The notes under the pieces are model-generated. The model saw nothing but the letters and a program-made list of their open reading frames with translations, was not told the DNA's origin and searched no databases. DNA of 21,443 nt from a virus. Positions 6,586 through 12,725 of this stretch are shown in pieces. The stretch covers positions 1 to 21,443 of the IMG/VR virus record IMGVR_UViG_3300009175_001420; one strand, written 5' to 3'. The number at the start of each line of letters is the position of its first letter. The stretch's first letter is position 1. Both the position numbers and the translations under genes were made by a program.

Positions 6586-8043
6586 ATGACCTATTTGCAC
6601 GGGGTGCAGGTAAATCAAAAAACCAGCGCCAATGTCCCGATGACGCAGACGCGCGCAAGCGTGCCGGTGGTCATCGGCTGCGCGCCGGTGTTCCAGGTGG
6701 ACGGCGGCAACGGCGGCGTGGTGAACGTGCCGGTGCTCTGCAACACGCTGAACGATTTCATTACCGCCTTCGGCTGGAGCACGGATTACGCTCATTTTTC
6801 GCTGTGCGAAGCCGCCGACGTGCTGTTCAACTTGATGAACGTCGGACCGGCGGTCTTCATCAACGCGCTCGATCCGGTCGTCTCCGGCACGCAAACGACG
6901 AACCAGGCGGAATCGCTCGTCGCCGGCACCTACACCCTGAATGTCGATAACGTGGTGCTGAATACGCTGGTGGTCAAGGATTCGGCAGGTACGACCACCT
7001 ACACCCTCACTGACGATTACACCGTCGTCTATGACGCGAACTGGCACCTCGTCATCACGCGAAACCCGACCGGGCGTATCGGCGCGACCGCCGCGCTGAA
7101 ACTCTCCTATAAATCCGTCGGCTCCGGCGTGGAGAACGCCGCGATGATCGAAGCGGGCATCGCCGCGGTGGAATCGGTCTATGCGGTCACCGGCATGATT
7201 CCCGGTCAACTGGTCGCGCCGTTCTGGAGCAAGGTGCCGGAAGTCGCGCTGGCGCTGGCCGCCGAAGCCGCGAATATCGACGGCGCGTTCACCGCGCGCG
7301 CGCTGGTGGATATCAGCACGAATCCCAGCGGCGTCGGCGCGCTGAACATCACCCAGGCGCTGGCCTGGAAAACCGCGAACGCCTACACCGATCCGAACAT
7401 GGTGGTCTGCTGGCCGCTGGCCAAGGTCGGCACGGTCAAATATCACCTCTCCACTTTCTACGCCGGCGCGCGCTGCCTGCTCAACGTCGCCAACGGCGTG
7501 CCGGATGTGCCGTTTGCCAGCGCGTCGAATCAGCGGATTCCCATCACCAGCCTCTGCACGTTCGACGGCACGGCGATTTACCAGACGATGACCGGCACCA
7601 ACACCCTGGAAGCCAACGGCATCGTCACCGCGATCAATCAGCCGCGCGGTTGGGTGCTGTGGGGCAATCGTTCCGGCGGCTATCCGGGCAGCACGGACCC
7701 CAGCCTGACCTTCAATGCCGAACAGGAGATGTTCATCTTCCTGAAAAACGCGCTGCTCACCAGCTTCTGGCAGAACGTCGATGCCCCGCTCAACCCGCGC
7801 GACGTGCACGGCTGGCTGACCACGATCAACCAGTGGCTCAATAGCCTGGTCGCGCCCGGCTATCTGGTCGGCGCCAGTTGCGACTTTCTCGCGGCGGATA
7901 ACGCGGTCAACGATCTGGCCGATGGGCGAATCGTGCTGGATATCCAAACCGGCTACACCCCACCCGCGCGGCTGATCATCCTGAACGTGACGGAAAACAC
8001 CGATTATCTGTCGGCGCTGTTCAACGGCAATAACGGCGCATAA
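6586..8043 (+). CDS. Contractile tail sheath protein
   Basis: A 485-residue sheath subunit, P2 gpFI/Mu gpL type. It polymerises around the tail tube and contracts to drive it through the host envelope. Evidence: N-terminal HGVQVNQ, then VPVVIGCAPVF and VPVLCNTLNDFITAFGW (about 47-63), the classic start of sheath proteins, followed by CEAADVLFNLMNVGPAVFIN. Residues about 105-180 (AGTYTLNVDNVVLNTLVVKD to GRIGATAALKLSYKSVGSGV) form an inserted beta domain found in many long sheaths. The conserved C-terminal half includes VPDVPFASASNQRIPI, EANGIVTAINQPRGWVLWGN and the NAEQEMFIFLKNALLTSFWQ helix, ending with ARLIILNVTENTDYL. AAAAGGAG at 6571-6578 marks the start. The 540-residue antisense frame over this gene is a shadow. 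Confidence 0.93.
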   Translation: MTYLHGVQVNQKTSANVPMTQTRASVPVVIGCAPVFQVDGGNGGVVNVPVLCNTLNDFITAFGWSTDYAHFSLCEAADVLFNLMNVGPAVFINALDPVVSGTQTTNQAESLVAGTYTLNVDNVVLNTLVVKDSAGTTTYTLTDDYTVVYDANWHLVITRNPTGRIGATAALKLSYKSVGSGVENAAMIEAGIAAVESVYAVTGMIPGQLVAPFWSKVPEVALALAAEAANIDGAFTARALVDISTNPSGVGALNITQALAWKTANAYTDPNMVVCWPLAKVGTVKYHLSTFYAGARCLLNVANGVPDVPFASASNQRIPITSLCTFDGTAIYQTMTGTNTLEANGIVTAINQPRGWVLWGNRSGGYPGSTDPSLTFNAEQEMFIFLKNALLTSFWQNVDAPLNPRDVHGWLTTINQWLNSLVAPGYLVGASCDFLAADNAVNDLADGRIVLDIQTGYTPPARLIILNVTENTDYLSALFNGNNGA

Positions 8044-8048
8044 TTTTA

Positions 8049-8114
8049 GGCAGTTGGCAGTTGGCGGTTGGCTTCTGGCCACTAGCCAACCGCCACTAGC
8101 CAACCGCCAATAGC
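8049..8114 (+). repeat. Heptad-repeat hairpin, copy 1 (sheath-tube spacer)
   Basis: The spacer between sheath and tube genes is made almost wholly of 7-bp units in one phase: GGCAGTT, GGCAGTT, GGCGGTT, GGCTTCT, GGCCACT, AGCCAAC, CGCCACT, AGCCAAC, CGCCAAT, then AGC. The left units are near-complements of the right units, giving a perfect 12-bp stem (8062-8073 with 8084-8095) and a 10-nt loop. The repeat ends directly at the AAAGGAG ribosome binding site of the tube gene. Two related copies lie at 15044-15106 and 16120-16191. Confidence 0.85.
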
Positions 8115-8128
8115 AAAGGAGATTTATT

Positions 8129-8665
8129 ATGGCCACTTTAGGCAATGCCAACGTATTACCGATCCCGAGCCGCGTGAACAACTGCCGCGCCTATCTCAAC
8201 GGCATGTTGCTGACCGGCATGGTGGATATCCAACTGCCGAAATTGGAGGCAGTCACCGATACGCTGAAAGGCGCGGGCATCGCCGGTGAAATCGAGGTGC
8301 CGATCCTCGGTCACTATAAGGCGATGACCACCACCATCAAATTCCACCTGCCGACCACCGAGCAGCTTATCATGGCCATGCCGATCGGCAGCACGTTGAT
8401 CGTGCGCAGCGCCAATCAGAGCTACGATGCCATGACCGGCGGCCTCATCATCCAGCCGTTCATGGCGGCCATGCGCGGCACGGCGAAAATCACCGATCCC
8501 GGCAAAGTGTCGCCGGGCGAATCCGCCGACGCCAGCACGGAACTGTCCATCGTCTACTACCTGTTAACCGTCAACAATCAGACGATGGCGGAAATCGACC
8601 CGATCAATATGAAGTGCGTCATCAATGGCGTGGACTACCTCGCCGCCGTGCGCGCGGCGATCTAA
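8129..8665 (+). CDS. Major tail tube protein, P2 gpFII-like
   Basis: A 178-residue tail tube subunit that stacks in rings inside the sheath and forms the DNA channel. Family signs: VNNCRAYLNGMLLTGMVDIQLPKLE near the N-terminus, the GAGIAGEIEVPILGHYKAM segment (about 49-67), IKFHLPTTEQLIM, and a mid-to-C-terminal beta part with TGGLIIQPFMAAMRGTAK and STELSIVYYLLTVN. These match the phage major tail tube family by length and order. The ATG follows AAAGGAG with 9-nt spacing. It directly follows the sheath gene, as FI-FII do in P2, separated only by the heptad-repeat hairpin. Confidence 0.92.
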   Translation: MATLGNANVLPIPSRVNNCRAYLNGMLLTGMVDIQLPKLEAVTDTLKGAGIAGEIEVPILGHYKAMTTTIKFHLPTTEQLIMAMPIGSTLIVRSANQSYDAMTGGLIIQPFMAAMRGTAKITDPGKVSPGESADASTELSIVYYLLTVNNQTMAEIDPINMKCVINGVDYLAAVRAAI

Positions 8666-8670
8666 CCGAT

Positions 8671-8708
8671 TTCCCCACTTCCCCGGCGACGGAAGGGGAA
8701 GAGGGGAG
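8671..8708 (+). terminator. Imperfect hairpin after tail tube gene
   Basis: TTCCCCACTTCCCC (8671-8684) pairs with GGGGAAGAGGGGAG (8695-8708), with one A-A mismatch, one G-U pair and a 10-nt loop. It begins 6 bases after the tube stop codon and is followed by TGGTAAATC, not a T-run. Its pyrimidine-rich arm resembles the hairpin after the capsid gene (2272-2309). Both highly expressed structural genes thus end in the same kind of stem. Confidence 0.45.
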
Positions 8709-8732
8709 TGGTAAATCTGAAAGGACAATACG

Positions 8733-9020
8733 ATGAAACTGATGACCCCGCGCCTTTTTGAAGGCAATGAGATTACCGAGATCGACCTGCGCCTGGACGG
8801 TTTGACCGGCAAGCAACTGATGCATGTCGAACGCCAGGTGCGCGCCGAACTGCGCGAGCAGGGCGAAATGCCGATCATGCTGGAAAGCGAATCCGCCTAC
8901 CTGATCGCCGTGGCCGCCGCCGCCGCCGGGCAACCCATCGAACTGTTCGAGCAACTCTCCGGCGCCGACTTCACCGCCGTGAAAATGACCGTGCAGAATT
9001 TTTTGCTGGGGTCGGCGTAG
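8733..9020 (+). CDS. Tail assembly chaperone, gpE-like (zero-frame product)
   Basis: A 95-residue protein in the P2 gpE position, between tube and tape measure genes. N-terminal residues include MTPRLFEGNEITEIDLRL, then helices DGLTGKQLMHVERQVRAEL and SAYLIAVAAAAAGQPIEL, ending FTAVKMTVQNFLLGSA. This pattern (helix with 'DL..LTG.DL', then 'A.A.G.P.E.L..L...D') is typical of small tail assembly chaperones that coat the tape measure protein before tube polymerisation. GAAAGGACAATACG precedes the ATG. A slippery T TTT TTG lies five codons before the stop and produces the longer form listed separately. Confidence 0.85.
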   Translation: MKLMTPRLFEGNEITEIDLRLDGLTGKQLMHVERQVRAELREQGEMPIMLESESAYLIAVAAAAAGQPIELFEQLSGADFTAVKMTVQNFLLGSA

Positions 9021-9163
9021 ACCCGAACAACCTACGCCTGACCGTCGCGCGATTGGCGGCGGTGTTGCACACGCCGGTAAGCGAGTGGCTAGCCATGCCG
9101 CTCACCGAACTGGCGGCCTGGTTCCCGATCTATAACCGGATCGTGAAAGAGTCGGAGAGCTGA
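8733..9163 (+). CDS. Tail assembly chaperone gpE-E' made by -1 frameshift
   Basis: A -1 shift at 8999-9005 joins 8733..9005 to 9005..9163 and gives about 143 residues. The extension reads through AGVGVDPNNLRLTVARLAA, VLHTPVSEWLAM, PLTELAAWFPIYNR and ends IVKESES with TGA at 9161-9163, two bases before the tape measure ATG. The motif 'VxHxPxSxxxxMxLxEL..W' is the signature of the P2 GpE'/GpE family, where the extension binds the tape measure protein. The extension has no ATG of its own except a late internal one at 9095, and it exactly fills the otherwise empty gap 9021-9164. In P2 the same arrangement makes E and E+E'. The ratio of products is unknown. Confidence 0.85.
8999..9024 (+). other. 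Programmed -1 ribosomal frameshift site T TTT TTG
   Basis: The heptamer TTTTTTG at 8999-9005 is in the X XXY YYZ register relative to the zero frame (AAT TTT TTG). A 5-bp hairpin, GGGTC (9009-9013) with GACCC (9020-9024), starts 3 nt later and overlaps the zero-frame stop TAG at 9018-9020. The short spacing and small stem are less than ideal for a stimulator, but the heptamer is the type known for P2-like tail chaperone genes. Confidence 0.85.
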
Positions 9164-9164
9164 C

Positions 9165-10889
9165 ATGAGCGGAAAAACCCGTGAGCTACAACTGAAGATC
9201 GGCGGCAAACTCGAAGCCACCTACCCGGCGGCCTTCCGGCAGGCGATCGGCAAACTTGAACAGTTGCAACAGAAACTGGGCAAGGTGGCGAAAGCGGAAC
9301 ACGCCGTCAAGGAGCACGGCGGCGGTCACGGCAATATTTTCGCCGGTCTACTCGGCGCCGGTGCCGCGCTGCTATCGATGGAGAAAATCGAAGAGTATCT
9401 GCACGGTGGCATCGAGATGGCGGAACGGTATGAAACCCAACTCACGCGGATGGAAGGAATCATGCGCCGCGTTCCCGGCACCACGGCGGAAGAGATCGAA
9501 GCGACGATCAAGCTGAATAAAACACTTTCTGCGGAGCGCGGTATTCGCCTGTCCGTACTCAATACCGGTAGCGCGCAACTCGCGATGATGAACCTGCACC
9601 AGGAGAGCATTGCCAAACTCATGCCGGCGCTCACCGATATGGCGCATGCTCAATATGGTGTCAACGTCTCCAGCGAACAACTTGAAACTACCAGCAAACT
9701 GATTGGGAAAGCGCTCAACGGCAATACCGGTGCGCTGCGTCGCGCGGGTATCTTCCTCGGCGCACATATCGAAAAAATGTTGAAAACCGGCTCCGAAGAG
9801 GAGAAAGTGGCGATCATTACCGCCGCGCTGACACAGAAATTTTCCGGCATGTCCAAGCAACTCATGAGCACCGGCACCGGCAAATTGGAACGCCTGCATA
9901 TCCTGGAGGAAAAACTCCAGCGCACGCTAGGCGAGAAACTGTTGCCGCTGCAGGAGCGGTGGATGACTTTTATCGTTGCACACATGCCGATGATTGAAGC
10001 CGCTTTCAATCGCCTGCTCACCATAGTGGACGGACTTATGACAGTTGTCTGGAAAATATATAACTATTTCTCTGCCCACTGGACTACCCTTGCACCACTG
10101 ATTGGCGGTATATCGGCTGCGTTTTTATTTTGGCAGGGCACAATTTTTGCCGTCAATACCGCGCTGGCAGTGACAAAAGGCGCGGCGATAGCGCTGGCTA
10201 CGACGCAAATGATTATCAGTAAACTGCAAGGTGTTTGGCTGCTGTTGCAAATGGCGATTCAGGGTGGAACCGCCGCGACATTTGCCTTTAATGCTGCGTT
10301 GGGTGCAACCCCGATCGGGGTAATTGCCGTGCTGGTCGCGACCGTTGCGGCACTTGGCATTAAACTCTATCAGATTCACCAGGAGACGGCCGCCATTAAA
10401 GCCCTCGGTGATCAGGCAAAGGCTGGCACCGCGATTCTCGACGCCGACATGAACCGCCGCCTTGCACAAGGCTATGCCAAAACCGGCGCTGACCGCGCGA
10501 CCGTGCAGGCGAATATCCGCAAAGAGAAACATGTCACCGGGGAAATCTCCCCCAGCATGGAGATCAATTATCTCCGCGCGCATTATGGCTATGTGCCGAC
10601 CGCAGATCACAACCTGCAACAAAAGGTTGCCAACAATATCCCCGCCATGGCCGCCGGCGGCATCGTCACCCGGCCTACCCTCGCGCTGATCGGCGAGCGC
10701 GGGCCGGAGATGGTCACGCCGTTGCCGCGCGGCGGTGGTCATGCGCAACCGATCAGCCTGACGGTCAACGTCACCGGCGGCGGATCACCCGCGCAAACCG
10801 TGCAGGCGGTGCAGCAGACGTTGCCGGAATTCGAGCGGATGCTGAAGCAGGTAATGGGCAACGCGCGGAGGACGAGCTATGCCGGCTGA
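9165..10889 (+). CDS. Tail tape measure protein
   Basis: A 574-residue tape measure protein that sets tail length and fills the tube. Residues about 15-50 are a Lys/Gln-rich coiled coil (FRQAIGKLEQLQQKLGKVAK). Then comes a small hydrophobic patch (IFAGLLGAGAALLSM), a long helical region, and a strongly hydrophobic stretch at about 292-405 with several possible membrane segments (APLIGGISAAFLFWQG, IGVIAVLVATVAALGI). The C-terminus carries MAAGGIVTRPTLALIGERG followed by PEMVTPLPRGG (about 495-524), a very common tape measure ending. At about 1.5 angstrom per residue the tail would be roughly 85 nm. The hydrophobic middle (about 10020-10400) has lower GC than the ends, suggesting mosaic exchange. 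The end overlaps the gpX gene by 11 bases. Confidence 0.92.
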   Translation: MSGKTRELQLKIGGKLEATYPAAFRQAIGKLEQLQQKLGKVAKAEHAVKEHGGGHGNIFAGLLGAGAALLSMEKIEEYLHGGIEMAERYETQLTRMEGIMRRVPGTTAEEIEATIKLNKTLSAERGIRLSVLNTGSAQLAMMNLHQESIAKLMPALTDMAHAQYGVNVSSEQLETTSKLIGKALNGNTGALRRAGIFLGAHIEKMLKTGSEEEKVAIITAALTQKFSGMSKQLMSTGTGKLERLHILEEKLQRTLGEKLLPLQERWMTFIVAHMPMIEAAFNRLLTIVDGLMTVVWKIYNYFSAHWTTLAPLIGGISAAFLFWQGTIFAVNTALAVTKGAAIALATTQMIISKLQGVWLLLQMAIQGGTAATFAFNAALGATPIGVIAVLVATVAALGIKLYQIHQETAAIKALGDQAKAGTAILDADMNRRLAQGYAKTGADRATVQANIRKEKHVTGEISPSMEINYLRAHYGYVPTADHNLQQKVANNIPAMAAGGIVTRPTLALIGERGPEMVTPLPRGGGHAQPISLTVNVTGGGSPAQTVQAVQQTLPEFERMLKQVMGNARRTSYAG

Positions 10890-11085
10890 TTACTATACCA
10901 CCAATGCCGGCGATACCTGGGACTTGATCGCCTGGAACGTCTATGGCGTGGAAGACTATCTGGGCCAGTTGCTGCTGGCCAATCCGGCCTACGCCGACGT
11001 GCAGCGGTTTGACGCCGGGGTAGAGATTCTCTGTCCGGATTTCGCGATTGCGGTGAGCAATAATCTGCCGCCGTGGAAGAGTTGA
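10879..11085 (+). CDS. Tail protein X, LysM-like (gpX)
   Basis: A 68-residue P2 gpX/LysM-type tail protein. It starts inside the end of the tape measure gene, with GGAGG at 10867-10871, 7 nt before the ATG. The LysM-like pattern is clear: NAGDTWDLIAWNVYG (about 9-23), then LLLANPAYADV, then GVEILCPDF. In contractile tails this small protein sits near the hub and binds the tube/hub junction. It is followed at once by the gpD hub gene, the P2 order X-D. No signal peptide is present, so it is a virion part and not a secreted cell wall binder. Confidence 0.88.
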   Translation: MPADYYTTNAGDTWDLIAWNVYGVEDYLGQLLLANPAYADVQRFDAGVEILCPDFAIAVSNNLPPWKS

Positions 11086-11086
11086 G

Positions 11087-12151
11087 ATGCCCGATCAACA
11101 GCACGTGACGATTGCGGATATTGCCGATTCCACCGCGCCACGCGTACGGGTGGAGTTGAAATACAACGGGACGGATATCACCGCGAATATTGCGCCGTTC
11201 CTGCAATCGTTCAGCTATGTCGATCACGCTGGCAGCCGGGCGGATGAGATCGAGTTGCAGCTCGAAAACCTGGATAAACTGTGGGGCGGGCGCTGGTATC
11301 CGGCGCCAACCGATACCATTCAGGCCGATATCGTCACCTACGATTGGGAAAAGCACGGCCAGGTCCAGCGCTTGCCGTGCGGAGTTTTCCAAATCGACGG
11401 CGACACTTTCGATGGACCGCCGGACGGTACCACGCTGAAGGCGATATCCGCGCCGCTGACCAGCGGTCTGCGCCGGCAACGCAAGCACCGCGCCTGGGAA
11501 CACTTGCACCTGCGGCAGATTGCCGCCGATATTGCCGACAACGCCGGGCTGAAACTGTTCTATGACGCGCCGATCAACCCGATCTATGATCGGAAAGATC
11601 AGCATTTTCAGAGCGATTTAGCGTTTTTACTGGATTTATGCAATCGCTACGCCCTGCGACTGAAGGTGACTGCGGATCGGATCCTGATCTTTGATGAGGC
11701 GACGTATGAGGCGCGCCCGGCCAGCTACGTGCTCGATCGCGCCGCCTCGCTCTATACGCGCTATGCGATTCGGCGCAACTTCGCCGACGCGTATCGCGCC
11801 TGCACGGTGAATTATCACGGCGCCGACGCCGGCCAATACATCACCGCGACGTTCACCGCGCCGCAGCCGCCGCCGACCGGCGAAGTGCTGGAAATCAATG
11901 AGCGGGTCGAGAACCCGGCGGAAGCGCTGCTGCTGGCGAAGGCGCGGCTCCGCGAGAAAAACCGCGAGGCACATACCGCGGAGTTCGGCATACCGTTCAA
12001 TGTCCACCTGGTGGGGGCGGCGACGGTTGACCTGGTGAACTGGGGCGCGCGTAACGATGGGCGCTATATGGTGGATTCCGTTCGCCATGCGCTATCGAGC
12101 GGTGGGTCAACCAGCGAGGCGCAATTGCACGAGGCGCTGATCGGATACTGA
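11087..12151 (+). CDS. Baseplate hub protein, P2 gpD / Mu gp44-like (late control D family)
   Basis: A 354-residue hub protein (phage late control D family; structural equivalent of T4 gp27). The N-terminal beta domain contains PRVRVELKYNGTDITANIAPFLQSF and the hallmark YVDHAGSRADEIELQLEN (about 44-61) followed by W. The middle has GTTLKAIS, HLRQIAADIADNAGLKLFYD and QSDLAFLLDLCNRYALRLKVT (about 167-187). The C-terminal part includes RYAIRRNFADAYRACTVNYH and NPAEALLLAKARLREKNREAHT. The hub holds the spike (gpV) and continues the tail channel. It starts one base after gpX and overlaps the spike gene as TGATG, so the three are translationally linked. Confidence 0.92.
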   Translation: MPDQQHVTIADIADSTAPRVRVELKYNGTDITANIAPFLQSFSYVDHAGSRADEIELQLENLDKLWGGRWYPAPTDTIQADIVTYDWEKHGQVQRLPCGVFQIDGDTFDGPPDGTTLKAISAPLTSGLRRQRKHRAWEHLHLRQIAADIADNAGLKLFYDAPINPIYDRKDQHFQSDLAFLLDLCNRYALRLKVTADRILIFDEATYEARPASYVLDRAASLYTRYAIRRNFADAYRACTVNYHGADAGQYITATFTAPQPPPTGEVLEINERVENPAEALLLAKARLREKNREAHTAEFGIPFNVHLVGAATVDLVNWGARNDGRYMVDSVRHALSSGGSTSEAQLHEALIGY

Positions 12152-12714
12152 TGTCTGATTTTTTCCAACAATCCGACGAACTGCGGTACCCCGGTCGCAA
12201 TACCGAGGGCATGATCCGTGCCGGCCTGGTATCCGCCGTGGATGCCGATACCGCGCGGGTGCGGGTGACGTTCCCCGATCGGCAGGGGGTCGTCTCCGGC
12301 TGGTTGCCGGTGCTGCAATGGCTGACCGGCGCGAGCGCGCAATCCTACGCGCTGCCCGATCCCGGTGAGTACGTCGGCTGTTTATTTTTCGGCACCGGGC
12401 TGGAAGCCGGGTTTTGCATGCGCGGTTTTTACACCGCGGATAATCCGCCGCCGGTCAGCGGCAACGTCGTCTATCTGCAATTCGGGTCCGACGCGGTCAT
12501 TATTTACCATAAGGATACGAAAGAGATGCACATTGCGACAGGCGGAAAAGTGACCATCGCCGCCGCCGCCGGCGTGGAGATCACCGCCAATGTCACCATT
12601 ACCGGCAACGCCACCATCACCGGCACCTTGACTGCCGCCGGCGTCGATATGAATACGCATACCCATTATATCGCTGGTACGCCCGGACGCTCCGGGGGAC
12701 CGGGCAACGTGTAG
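12151..12714 (+). CDS. Baseplate assembly / spike protein, P2 gpV-like
   Basis: A 187-residue spike protein. Residues about 19-100 form the OB-fold: MIRAGLVSAVDADTARVRVT, then GVVSGWLPVLQWLTGASAQSY, LPDPGEYVGCLFFGTGLEAGF. After VVYLQFGSDAVIIYHKDTKEM comes a repeating beta-helix tip, VTIAAAAGVEITANVTITGN and ATITGTLTAAGV (about 132-164), ending DMNTHTHYIAGTPGRSGG. In gpV/gp138-type spikes such His residues in a HTHxxx sequence bind a metal ion at the apex. The tip pierces the outer membrane on contraction. Its length and domain order are as usual for the family. Confidence 0.92.
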   Translation: MSDFFQQSDELRYPGRNTEGMIRAGLVSAVDADTARVRVTFPDRQGVVSGWLPVLQWLTGASAQSYALPDPGEYVGCLFFGTGLEAGFCMRGFYTADNPPPVSGNVVYLQFGSDAVIIYHKDTKEMHIATGGKVTIAAAAGVEITANVTITGNATITGTLTAAGVDMNTHTHYIAGTPGRSGGPGNV

Positions 12715-12725
12715 AGGAGAGCATT

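Noticed and set aside
6559-8181. 540-residue open frame on the minus strand
   Set aside because: It lies antisense to the clear sheath gene, is Arg/His/Gly-rich, has no family pattern and no ribosome binding site. It also reads through the heptad repeat. Long antisense frames are expected from the GC-rich third codon positions here.
9020-9164. Separate small gene starting at the internal ATG 9095
   Set aside because: It would have only about 22 codons and no ribosome binding site, while the -1 frameshift explains the whole frame from 9005 onward.
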